NCBI GenBank assembly: GCA_018389105.1
Contig: JACATO010001004.1
Coordinates: 308,001 to 372,000 of the forward strand
DNA length: 64,000 nucleotides
DNA from: Nautilus pompilius
Taxonomy: Eukaryota; Mollusca; Cephalopoda; Nautilida; Nautilidae
Reading direction: 5' to 3'
Position 1 is the first letter of the stretch, and each line of letters opens with the position of its first letter. Both the position numbers and the translations under genes were made by a program. Positions 49,581 through 60,659 of the stretch are shown piece after piece. The notes under the pieces were generated by a model. The model saw only the letters and a program-made list of their open reading frames with translations, was not told the DNA's origin and searched no databases.

Positions 49581-50751
49581 CCTCTTCTCACGTCGTTTCG
49601 TCCCCAACCGTATCATCGCAAAAGAATCTGCTGCTGACCGAAAGCTTCAGTTTTCTCTCGGTACCGGGGTAGGGCAGCCCCCCTTCTTTCTCTTTCCCGA
49701 CGTACCAATACACCCAGTCTCGCCTCGTTATCCGGGATGATCGCTTCCCCCCCCGGTTCTTAAATGACAAACCTTTAAATATATTGGTAAGCTTCACAAG
49801 GCGTTTAATGGTTTCCCTATTCCACACTTCTTGCCTGCTGCATCCTCACAATGTCACAGCTATTCGGAATTTTATCAGGCTCCCGCTTTCTTACTTCCCC
49901 ACCTGTTCAATCGGTTCCTTAACGCTTAATACTTGCATGCTCCCATTTACTCAGCATCCTGCCCTCCCTTTAATTCCAGCAAGGCTCGCACTTTGCCACG
50001 CGCGAACTTCAATACAATCGCTTCCATTCCACCATTTAAAACACGTCCGAATAAACTCGGATCCTCACCATTCTTTCAATCTGGACGTACGTCAAGCAAA
50101 GACGGAATGTCACTGACGCTACAAGCGGAAGACAGACGGGGAGTCGTAGCCTAATGTTTGTGGTCGTTGTCGAGCTGTAAAACAAGCTGTCAGCCTATTA
50201 ATCACGTTCCAGGCCTCCTTTCTGATTTCACTGTCAAGAACTATAAGTTATAGAACTACGAGATTCGGAAATTGTGGTGCCCGATCGATTCATCCCACCT
50301 ACTGTGCGATTATGGAATCCTTAAAGATACCTAAGTGTTTCTTCTGTCCGATGCACTAGAGCCCGCCTCCCATCTTATTAATACCAAAAAATGTCCGATA
50401 AGGACGGTGCTGACCAACAAACTCCCTATACAATTGTGAGACCAACAAGAAGGTCGTCTAGCCATAAACTTTCTTCGGGAAAACAGATTTCTCTCATTTC
50501 ACCGTTTGTTTAAAGTGCTATCTTCCATTAAGCCTGGTCTACACCAATAACATGTCCCATATTTCAGATCAATTCAACATGCAAGTACTCATAGCTGCAT
50601 GTATATCAGTATATGACTGTTAAACATATATGACACAACACAGTACAATAACTTATGTTAAAGCTTTCATCACACGAGACGCTTTTGGTGAGTAGTTCAC
50701 AAATGTTATTTTTTTACTGTACTTTTATTTGTTAATTTGAACCAAAGTATA
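49581..50751. other. anonymous sequence, no gene recognised
   Basis: Open frames at 49784-50154 are motif-free. AT-rich at its right end. Confidence 0.4.
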
Positions 50752-50752
50752 C

Positions 50753-50783
<31 letters not shown>
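50752..50783. repeat. (TA)n(TG)n microsatellite
   Basis: Short ATATATAT run followed by about twelve TG units. Confidence 0.9.
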
Positions 50784-50872
50784 CTTGAAAGCTGAGCTTA
50801 ACATTAAAGACACCGACAAGAGAAAGATTAGATTGACGAGGTGTTCACGTGACATTTATTATTTGACAAATA

Positions 50873-50888
50873 TGACGTCATATAAATA
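50873..50888 (+). promoter_or_regulatory. CRE abutting a TATA-like box
   Basis: The exact palindrome TGACGTCA is followed without a gap by TATAAATA. Such direct abutment is unusual; natural CREs normally lie tens of bases upstream of TATA. No transcript is evident, so this is only a motif observation. Confidence 0.25.
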
Positions 50889-51818
50889 CCAAGTGAAGGT
50901 AGTTCTTTGCTTCCATATTAAAGATAGTAAAGATACACATATAAAATCCAGGTGATACTCGGTAATCATTAAAAAAAAAGATATCTTTCTTTTATTCTTG
51001 TAAAAAAAAAATTTTAATTAAGCGAAAGAAAACCTTCAGAATGTTTTTTTAACATTTTCTAAATCTGAAAAACAATTGAAAATTTATTTTTATAGGAGTT
51101 AATTTTAAGAAATATCAAATATTAAAAAAGCTGGGCAGAAAGGTATTAATTGATTATTACAGGTGCTCGGCGAAGACGCCAGCCTGCCGGTGAGGACGTC
51201 TCTCGTTTGTACTGGCAACATGCAGCTTAGACGTTAACCCTGCTTTGTGGGAAGAAGATCAGTCTCAGTTCCCACCCCCTTTTCGACCTACAACAAGACG
51301 AGGGTGGTGCCACCCTAACAAACACGCGCGTGCCCGCTGTCAGCAACAGCGGTTTTAACAACCAAAAAAAAAAAGCCATTAATTGAATTCAAAGAAAACT
51401 TACGAAAGTAATTATACACGTCACAGGGTCCTTTAGCCTCGCGCTTTAAAAAAGGGTACCACGTGGCCCGCTGTTTAACGAGTAGCTGGTCTAATGCGGA
51501 TTGAATTTGCCTTTCAGCAAGTGCTCTTCGTTTATTAAAGCGGTCTGTAAGAGAAAACGATCGCCTTCACCCCCCCAGGCTCTCATTATGTGGGGGGGGA
51601 CTCTATGCAATTAGAGTCTTCATCTGCTGGACGGAAAGTGAAATCAAAAACCGGATACGTATATTTATGCAAAGTATTCCACGGTAGGTTGAATAGCGCC
51701 AATCGTGTTATTACCCGAAATAATGCTGAAGGTAATCAATTTAAACTGTTAATAGATTCCGATTTAATGTCGGACTGAACACATCAAAACGAATTTAGAA
51801 GAATCCGAGACGTCCATC
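50889..51818. other. anonymous sequence, no gene recognised
   Basis: AT-rich to about 51160, then balanced. G8 tract at 51592-51599. No supported exon. Confidence 0.4.
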
Positions 51819-51917
51819 ATGGCTACACGCGAAGACGTAAAGAAAAGAGTAGATTTTCTTTTTATTTTTTGGGTTTCCGTTTTAGCCACAGTCGTTTTTT
51901 CCGGTGTATCTCTGTTT

Positions 51918-51958
<41 letters not shown>

Positions 51959-52061
51959 CCTCCCCATTATCGTCGTCTTTTGTTGTATTGTTTCAGTATT
52001 TGCCATTTTCTTTCCACGGCGGGGAGACGACACGATCCGTATTTACTTCAGCTTTAATTGA
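51819..52061 (+). CDS. possible small two-helix membrane protein with His-Thr repeat
   Basis: An ATG in good context (CATCATGGC) opens 80 codons starting MATREDVKKRVDF. Two strongly hydrophobic stretches follow, FLFIFWVSVLATVVFSGVSL and LLPIIVVFCCIVSVFAIFF, separated by about six His-Thr units encoded by the CA microsatellite (51922-51957). Arg-Arg-Gly-Asp-Asp follows the second helix and a stop comes soon after. The layout fits a short double-pass membrane protein whose loop has been expanded by a microsatellite. CA repeats often keep frames open and T-rich DNA often looks hydrophobic, so chance is a serious alternative. No family recognised. Confidence 0.2.
51922..51957. repeat. (CA)n microsatellite
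   Basis: About eighteen CA units, inside the small candidate frame. Confidence 0.95.
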
Positions 52062-54714
52062 TCGTGCAAAGAACTCGAGCACCGCCTTCGCGTGCTGTCT
52101 AAGTCCGTGACATTGGGCATTATTCGCATTCGAGACGATGGGCCGTCTGAGGCTTCGTGGCGGTCGGGGAAGGCGAAGACGAGTCGACAACATCCGGCTG
52201 TCATACCTGAGGCCCGAGGATGGGAATGGAAAAAGTCGGGAGGAGCGACCGACAAGGAGGGGGTTAGGGGACGGGTCGAGATAGTTGCTCCAGTCCTTAA
52301 TTTCCTCTGGCTCGGATGGGTTTGTTCGCCTGTTGCCTCGCTGTCGCGCGCGCGCGCGATCTTTCCCGGTGATGCGAACGTTCCGCTTCCGGATACCGTT
52401 TATGTACTTTGACTTAATGGACTTCGGCACTCCTTAGGTCCCCCCCTTTCGATAGCACCACGACGACGCTTTCACTCGATCGCCCGCCTCCTCGCGGTTC
52501 CATCAACAAGGATAGCGCCTTCCAGACGACTGTTGTTAATGGGAGGCTGGAAAACGTGGCGTCGCAGCGTAGTCGGAAAGTCTGGCCGCAACCGTGGGCC
52601 AGCTAATAGAAATAAGGATATTTGAAGAATATGTCCACTGGCCCCAAATTACCGTAACAGGGTTTGGTACATATTTTCCGGAAGTTATATTACAGTACAC
52701 GATTCTCTTCTGTCCGTGCATGATATCGGGACATTTTGCTGACTTCACGATATATTTCGCACTGTGTTAACCTTTTCCAGACCGACAGATAGTTGTCAGT
52801 TCTCTCAGGCCCCGCGCCGATTGACCAACAGCCGTTCGCTAGGCTTCCTCGGCTGCGCTCGTGAAGTTCGGCCAAGCCTTTTGGGTAACCTATAGTCTCT
52901 TAGAGGCAAACCGCGACAAAACGGGATTCGCTCAACGATTGCCATAGAGATGCAGAAGACCATTTCTGGCCCCGACACTAGATACGACGGGTTGTACATA
53001 TCACGCAAGTACAATGTAAATTCGGTTTTGTATTGCCTTGAGCCAGCCGGTGAGGATAAAGTGTGGATGAGTTCCTTCAACCACTTACACTGACTCAGAA
53101 CCATCAGTGAATGGGGGGGGACGAGAAAGGGGAGAGTGTCCCGTGAACGTTAGTATTCCGGTCATCTATGATGGCTGCTTTAAAGCGTCGCCCTCGTTAC
53201 GCCCCCAACCTGGTTTTCATTTGGCATATGAAAGAGTTAACAAAAGTTTCGTAAATGTCTTTCTTGGTTCTGGAAGGTTAGATTTGCCAGTTCTGAGTTT
53301 CGGGCAATTAGTCGACCATGTTTTCGGATATATATCCGCGTGTTTCTCTTCGACTGTAAAATGATTGGCGTCGCTCTTTACGAAGTCCGCAAGCCACGCA
53401 TCATTTCTACGTGACGTCATGTGACGGGAAGCAACTCTCGCGTGTCAGTTGCCGCTAATGAAGCATCTTCTGGGCACTTTCAAGTGAGAATCTCCTTAGG
53501 ATTCCTAGCCATCAACTCAGCGCTTCACCACAGTGGCAATCACCGTGATTGCTGGTGACTTGTCTCAAAAGGGCAGACGGAAACACAAAAAACAACTAAC
53601 ATCGGGGAAACCTCTTTGATCGAGGGGCGGAGTAAATTGCGCAGGGAACCGTCTTCTCCGAGTTAATATCTCCTCGGATCTGTTCCCGCGGATATTTACG
53701 ACTTCAAAGAAAAACTGTTTTGTAAAAAGAAAAAGAAAAAAACAAAAAACTCTGAACTTCCGCGCTACGTACCTTAGGGTAAAAGAATGTAATAATTTTG
53801 AAAAGAAATTCAACGGGAGCGTAATAATTACTCCGCTTTAGGGAAAGTTGAATATAAACATTTTTCTTAGCCTCGACGACCGAATAAATTTGAGAGAAAA
53901 AAAGACTGGAACTGTTTCGGTAAATCGCGAATTGCTGTGACTGGCAACCGTGTTAAATACGGCTGTGGTACATAGATTCGGAAAAAAAACAATGAAACTT
54001 AAGGGTTTAAAAGTTCGGTTGACTTTTTAACTACAGGGGAAAGAACAGAAAAGTGAAGCGCTACAAAGTCTAACGCTTAAAGTTTTCTAATCAGATTTTT
54101 GTTTTTGTTTTTTTTTAAGATTGTCGCAAAACTGGAATGATGAAGATCAAGGAAAAGACCGACAGCAGTTCGCGGTTGGTGAAAGTCGATTACCGCACCG
54201 AAGCAGAAGTTTAGAACATTGCGAGAAGAATCCGCACTCCGACAGCTCCAATGGATGAGGAAGTTTAAGGAAACCCTGTCTGTTCAGCTAATGGCAGAGA
54301 CCAATCAAATAGACCAGACCACTGCAGCATGATGGGGAGGTCGGGGGAAACAGCTTCGCCGCGGCGGCCCACGAGAGCTGAACGGTCCCTGAAATTCTTC
54401 GAGTGAGGTCGCACCAGCAAGGGCGAGTCTTAAAAGATACGCCAACAATTCCACACGGACGGGAACGTTTCCGAAGAACCTGCGTGCCTTTCAAAACCCG
54501 GCGTTCCAGCTCTTTTTAGAAAAGATCGGCCAGAGAAAACATTTTTAAAAGATTACCGACAGGGGCCGCGGTCCTCAGAGATTCGAAGGTGAGTCACGTT
54601 CCAACAACTGAATGTTTCCGCGAGCGGCCAAAATTTTTTGATCAAGTTCAAGCAACTCATCTTTTAGTACCAACAGAACTTCCTTTTTGTGCCGATCAGA
54701 ACACGATGTTAACT
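52062..54714. other. anonymous sequence, CpG-rich at left, no gene recognised
   Basis: From 52070 to 52560 it is GC- and CpG-rich, with a CG run at 52347-52358; this could be a promoter-type island. An isolated TGACGTCA lies at 53412-53419 in CACGTGAC-like surroundings. Open frames up to 145 codons lack motifs. Confidence 0.4.
53412..53419. promoter_or_regulatory. isolated CRE palindrome
   Basis: Exact TGACGTCA in ACGTGACGTCATGTGAC, outside the arrays. The flanks extend the symmetry partly. Function not shown. Confidence 0.25.
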
Positions 54715-55131
54715 GCTCTCTCTCTCTCTCTCTCTCTGTTTACTGACGTCATATCTCTGTGTACTGACGTCATTTCTCTCTCTCTGTATACTGACGTCAT
54801 ATCTCTCTCTGTATACTGACATCATATCTCTGTGTACTGACGTCATTTCTCTCTCTCTGTATACTGACATCATATCTCTCTCTGTGTACTGACGTCATTT
54901 CTCTCTCTCTGTATACTGACGTGATATCTCTCTCTCTGTATACTGACGTCATATCTCTCTCTGTGTACTGACGTCATTTCTCTCTCTCTGTATACTGACG
55001 TGATATCTCTCTCTCTGTATACTGACGTGATATCTCTCTCTCTGTATACTGACATCATATCTCTGTGTACTGACGTCATATCTCTTTCACTCTCTGTACT
55101 GAGGTCATATCTCTCTCCCTCTCTCTCTCTC
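54715..55131 (+). repeat. CRE satellite array (54.7 kb)
   Basis: CT-rich with eight exact TGACGTCA, three TGACATCA, three TGACGTGA and one TGAGGTCA. Two spacer types alternate irregularly: GTGTACTGACGTCATTTC and GTATACTGAC followed by GTCATATC or ATCATATC. Motif spacing is about 20-30 bp. It ends in a CT run. Confidence 0.95.
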
Positions 55132-56361
55132 CTAATTACAAAAAAAGTAGTTTTAAAAATACGAAAAAGAACTGTAAAAAAATAAATATCGTCGTACCAA
55201 AAACAAGAAAATTTCTGAAGGTAGTAATATAAAAATATAAAATGCTAAATTAATTCCAGTAATGACTTTTCAAATAAAATAAGAAGAAGACAGAAACAAC
55301 AATGGATTTCCTCAGGGGAAGTTCTCAGTTTTACGCAAATAACTGGTTTGCGTAGATTGCACCAAGGTTAAATGATTCCGTGAGCCGAAAGGCGGAGGAT
55401 CAATGGAGGGTTAGTGAGGGAGACCGGAGATAATTGTCATAATGGTCAAAAGCATGTTACGTCGATTACAGCTCCTCGTCTATACGTTTAATTAAAAGGT
55501 TCTGTAACAACGCACCAGTGTAATAAGTATCCCCGATGCTCTCCCCCTACATACGCTGTAATTTTACTTCACAGCGAAAAGCGCCGAGAAAGTTCCCAGC
55601 GGTAATTCATTTGCAGAACCAGGGGACGCCGCCTGGCTGACCCCGCCTCCCTTGGAGACTGCGCGTGCTGCCATCGTCCCGGACTAACGGTAAACGATCC
55701 AGCTCTCACCGACGTCTGCTTTTCTCCAGGAAAGAAATCTCGCAAATGAAAAATGAGTTGCAGGAGCCGCGTCTTTATATCCAGCGCCCACTGAGCTCTT
55801 TAAAGATGCAGCCGGAGTCCGGATTCTTCGATCAGCAGCGTGGTGTTTGCGCTGTTCGATTTCGACAGTAGATTTCCGGGAGCGGGGGATGTGACGTCAG
55901 AAGACGGATCGCGGTCGGTGTCGGGTAAAACGGGGCGGATGCATCCTCGTGCGCCTTCTTCTCCCCGCTCTTCGAACGCCACCCTCAAACATCCAGCGCC
56001 GTTCGGAGCAGCTGCCGTACCTGTAATTGTGGAAATTTTGAGTTAATTGCTTTGGGCAGACGGTCGTCTTTTATTGCCCGGATTCGCTTTTCTTGTTTCG
56101 TCTCGCGTATGGTCCACGTGAATGGGAATCTAATTTCCTCTTTGTCTCTCTCTTTCTTTTGTTGTTTTGTTCTGTTTTCTTATGGATCCTGGCTGCCAAC
56201 TCGCCGGTCGAAAACCGAGTACAGATTTCTGCCAGAAGTTGGTGGTGGAGCAAGAAATCAATTCTTGGAAAGAAAGGTAGGGGAGGGGGATGAGAGACGA
56301 CATCGCGGACCTTAAATGAAATCGCTGGCTTCGTAGACGGGATCTACCTCGCGGTGGTTAC
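55132..56361. other. anonymous sequence, CpG-rich 55560-56040
   Basis: AT-rich to 55500, then CpG-rich, including an isolated TGACGTCA at 55892-55899. Motif-free open frames up to 87 codons. Confidence 0.4.
55892..55899. promoter_or_regulatory. isolated CRE palindrome in CpG-rich DNA
   Basis: Exact TGACGTCA in GGGGGATGTGACGTCAGAAG within a CpG-rich 480 bp stretch. Of the isolated sites, this is the most promoter-like setting, but no transcript is visible. Confidence 0.3.
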
Positions 56362-56878
56362 TTTCTTCTCTCTCCATCTCCATCTCTCTCTGTAACTGAC
56401 GTCATCTCTCTCTCTTTGTCACTCTCTCTGTAACTGACGTCATCTCTCTCTCTTTGTCACTCTCTCTGTAACTGACGTCATCTCTCTCTCTTTGTCACTC
56501 TCTCTGTAACAGACGTCATCTATCTCTCTCTCCATCTCTTTCTCTGTAACAGACATCATCTCTCTCTCTGTAACTGACGTCATCTCTCTCTCCGTAACTG
56601 AGGTCATCTCTCTCTTTGTCACTCTCTCTGTAATAGACGTCATCTCTCTCTCTCTCTCTCTTTGTCACTCTCTCTGTAACAGACGTCATCTATCTCTCTC
56701 TCTCTCTCTATCCCCATCTCTCTCTCTCTGTAACAGACGTCATCTCTCTCTCTCTCTCTCTCTCTTTGTCACTCTCTCTGTAACAGACGTCATCTCTCTC
56801 TCTTTGTCACGCTCTCTGTAACTGAGGTCATCTCTCTCCATCTCCATCTCTCTCCATCTCTCTCTCTCTCTGTAACTG
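56362..56878 (+). repeat. CRE satellite array (56.4 kb)
   Basis: CT-rich array with spacers such as TTTGTCACTCTCTCTGTAAC. It has four exact TGACGTCA, several AGACGTCA (AACAGACGTCAT), one AGACATCA and two TGAGGTCA. The first units have a period of 40 bp; later units are irregular. CCATCTC runs occur at both ends. Confidence 0.95.
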
Positions 56879-57825
56879 CTAGAACCATTTCCCTTTTAGA
56901 AGACACCGCGCCAGAGACGTGCGCCAAACCGAAAACGATCCCGACCGGAGTCCGAACTCGGATTTTATTTTTTACTTTTCCCCTCCTCTCTCTCTCCCTC
57001 GCCCTGCCTGGCTCCAAGGACCTGCCAGTCTACAGATTTATGTTTACTAGAAACATTTACGATTAAATCGGTTCGGGTCTAAGAGCGATCTGTCTGTCCA
57101 GCAGCTGAATTGAAAGAGAACTCATATTTCGCCAGTAGACGCGATCTCGGCTTCCTAAAAAGGTAAGCGCGGCCAGGTGTGGCCGACCATAATAATTAAC
57201 AGGCAGGTAGATAACCAATCTTGGAGAAGCCTTCTTCTAAACCGTGGAAACTCGCGTTTCTTTCTGCGCTTTAATATCACCCCCCAACCTCCCAACGTTT
57301 GCGGCACAAATCACGGCGGCGGATCTCAGCAGAAAACTCTGTAAGGAGGAAAAAAACATTATTTATCACCAAATCCGACATTTTTAGCTCACGTTTTATT
57401 GCGCAATTTATCATCTGCACCAAAACAGAAGAAAATAATCTTTTTTTATTCTATTTTTTGAACGGATGAAGGCTTCGCTCAATAATAAATTTCGACTCCT
57501 TTTAACAAAACACGGGATGGAGTAATTCAGACTTTCAAATGAAATGAATTCTTTATAACCCTGATTTTGCCTGTTTTTTTGGGGGGGTTTGCTGCTCTGC
57601 TGACGCTTCTCTTCCTGAAATATACAGACTTTCTCCACCCTGCAGTTCAAATGCATCCCTATTGCTGCTGTACAGGTTGTGTGATAGCCTTCATCTCCAG
57701 GTCTTTGTATTTTAGGTTTTGGTTTCCCCGACTTCCTTGGCAGGGACATTTCTCTCTGTTGGCACAGTGAAGAGGAGGGTGTAGCACATATTCACTTACT
57801 TGACTATGATGTCCGTAGTCCTTAG
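56879..57825. other. anonymous sequence between two CRE arrays
   Basis: About 950 bp of unique sequence separates two CRE arrays. A strong donor AAAAAG|GTAAGCGCGG lies near 57161 and could end a non-coding first exon, but nothing else supports that. G8 tract near 57582. Confidence 0.35.
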
Positions 57826-59084
57826 TCTCTCTCTCTGATGACGTCACATCTGTCTGTAATAACGCAATCTCTTTCTGATGACGTCACATCTCTCTGTAAT
57901 AACGCAATCTCTTTCTGATGACGTCACATCTCTCTGTAATAACATAATCACTCTGATGACGTCACATCTCTCTGTAACAACGCAATCTCTTTCTGATGAC
58001 GTCACATCTCTCTGCAATAACGTAATCTCTTTCTGATGACGTCACATCTCTGTAATAACGCAATCTCTTTCTGATGACGTCACATCTCTGTAATAACGCA
58101 ATCTCTTTCTGATGACGTCATATCTCTGTAATAACGCAATCTCTTTCTGATGACGTCACATCTCTCTGTAATAACACAATCTCTTTCTGATGACGTCATA
58201 TCTCTCTGTAACAACGCAATCTCTTTCTGATGACGTCACATCTCTCTGCAATAACGTAATCTCTTTCTGATGACGTCACATCTCTCTGTAATAACGCAAT
58301 CTCTTTCTGATGACGTCACATCTCTCTGTAATAACAATCACTCTGATGACGTCACATCTCTCTGTAACAACGCAATCTCTTTCTGATGACGTCACATCTC
58401 TCTGCAATAACGTAATCTCTTTCTGATGACGTCACATCTCTGTAATAACGCAATCTCTTTCTGATGACGTCACATCTCTGTAATAACGCAATCTCTTTCT
58501 GATGACGTCACATCTCTCTGCAATAACGTAATCTCTTTCTGATGACGTCACATCTCTCTGTAATAACGCAATCTCTTTCTGATGACGTCACATCTCTGTA
58601 ATAACGCAATCTCTCTGATGACGTCATATCTTCTGTAATAACGCAATCTCTTTCTGATGACGTCACATCTCTGCAATAACGCAATCTCTCTGATGACGTC
58701 ATATCTGTCTGTAATAACGCAATCTCTCTGATGACGTCACATCTCTGCAATAACGCAATCTCTCTGATAACGTCACATCTCGGTAATAACGTAATCTCTT
58801 TCTGATGACGTCACATCTCTGTAATAACGCAATCTCTTTCTGATGACGTCACATCTCTCTGTAATAACGTAATCACTCTGATGACGTCACATCTCGGTAA
58901 TAACGTAATCTCTCTGATGACGTCATATCTGTCTGTAATAACGCAATCTCTTTCTGATGACGTCATATCTGTCTGTAATAACGCAATCTCTTTCTGATGA
59001 CGTCACATCTCTCTGTAATAACGCAATCTCTTTCTGATGACGTCACATCTCTCTGTAATAACGTCATCTCTCTCTCTCTCTCTG
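57826..59084 (+). repeat. large CRE satellite array (57.8-59.1 kb)
   Basis: About 1.25 kb of 37-43 bp monomers. Each carries CTGATGACGTCACATCTCTC and then GTAATAACGCAATCTCTTT. I count 31 exact TGACGTCA (57839 to 59038) and one TAACGTCA variant near 58770. Second-half variants include CAATAACGTAAT, ACAACGCAAT and AACATAATCA. A 390 bp higher-order repeat is visible: the ordered variants from about 57905 to 58110 recur at about 58295-58500. Frames over it read as Thr-Ser-Ser-Glu-Arg repeats and are not genes. Confidence 0.97.
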
Positions 59085-60659
59085 TACATGCCCGCCCCAG
59101 AGAAGAGTGATGCCACCATCCTTCATTGCCGTGATGTCCGCACTACTCGCCCACTGCTGGTAGATGGGTGGTAGTGTTTGCAGACTATTCAGAGGGATTT
59201 TTCCCTTTAAATTTCACTTGTCGGGCTGCCACGTTTTGCGAAAATTCGATTGCGTTAAATATCAATCTTCCTCTTAGCGAAAACAAAATTTATATAAAGG
59301 ATGCATCCCGTCATGGGGAAGAAGTAAACCTGAAACTAAACACTGGAAAGTCTCTAAGTGATTTCTAACAACAACGACAACAACAGCAGCAACAGACGTT
59401 TTACGGCGCGGTTGTCTCGGTAGGATGCATCAGCTCCACTGCTCTGTACACAGCAACCGTAAAATCTGCGAATCTACAATAGCCGCCGGTTTACACAATA
59501 GCTGCCCTCTCTTTCTCTTTAGCCGCATCGTCAGGTTTCTTTGCTGAATAGCGAAAAATCTTCGTAAACCGGTAGACATCTGGGCGATCACAGACGGTCG
59601 AGTTTTCTGGATGTGGCTCGAAAAATGGCCAACGTATTCCTGCCACGGACTGGAGGACGAACGCGTTGTTCAGATGCCATTATTCGTTTGGTACTTTGTA
59701 GGTGGCAGTCATTAAGGAACTAACGGGCGTGTCGTCGGTGGCGCGTAACTCGCTGATCCAGTCCACCGACTTTCGCATAGTTCCGCCATCAACTTCCGGC
59801 TGAATGGAAGCCCCGTCCATTTTTTTATCCTTGTCAGTCTGGTGACCTCCGTGACGTGAAGGAGACACCGGGTCAGCAGTGGTCACGTGTGAGCAAACCA
59901 GATGCCTGACGGGTATTTGTGAGAAGCCTTAGATTTGATCGCAATAAATTTCTTACAACTACTCTCTTTATTTCTTCAGTAAATACTCAAAAACCCCACT
60001 GCTTTCCCCACCCTCCGCCTGCTTCACAGGCTACTTCAGGGAGTAATGTCCCCTTCCTACCCCCCCAGCTCTCATATAAAAAAAAAAAGCCAACTCATTT
60101 TCTACTAACCCGATTGGTAGCGGCCGGTATTAGTCAGTCACTACTAGCGGGAAGGCCGACTAATGGCCAAGCGGAAGAAGGATGTTTGCGACTTCGACAA
60201 TGATCATAGCGGGCGGGCCAGCCTCCTGTAGAGAAGACTCAGATTGCTGATGTACACGACATGGTGGCTAACAGTTGGGCGCTGATAAAGGCCGGTGGTC
60301 AGAACGGTATTGCTCGACAGAAATCTTTCAGAGACGGTGGGAAAGCTTGTTAACTCGTGTGTGTGTGAAGAGCAGCGCTGTGACAAGCTAATGGAAATTC
60401 ACGCTTTATGCCTGCAATGAATAGCATCTCAACTACTGATCACGCCCAAGCGCTTTCGTGTAGCAGGCGGAACTTCTAGATGAAGATACGCGGAGAGGGA
60501 AAAGAGGGGTGAGAGCCAGTAAACGCAAGTTTCACAGTAAGTGGGACCGGACCAGCGCCAGGAATTTGGTCCTTGGATACTGTAATTTACGTTTTATTAG
60601 AATCAGCGGGATTTCTGAAAACATGGGAGTAAAAATCTGCCAGACTTTATCTTATCGCG
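59085..60659. other. anonymous sequence, no gene recognised
   Basis: A CAACAACGACAACAACAGC run lies at 59369-59387. A minus-strand frame at 59680-59910 (peptide pieces VDWISELRATDDTPVSSLM) looks plausible as coding but has no good splice sites. An A10 tract lies near 60080. Confidence 0.35.

Noticed and set aside
57826-59084. CRISPR-like direct repeats
   Set aside because: The spacers are themselves near-identical CT-rich repeats, the setting is eukaryotic and there are no cas genes.
57826-59084. Hammerhead ribozyme cores, because CTGATGA occurs in each monomer
   Set aside because: The required GAAA and flanking stems are absent; CTGATGA is simply part of the CRE monomer.
59680-59910. Minus-strand exon candidate (VDWISELRATDDTPVSSLM)
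   Set aside because: Plausible residues but no usable acceptor or donor and no ATG near the start.
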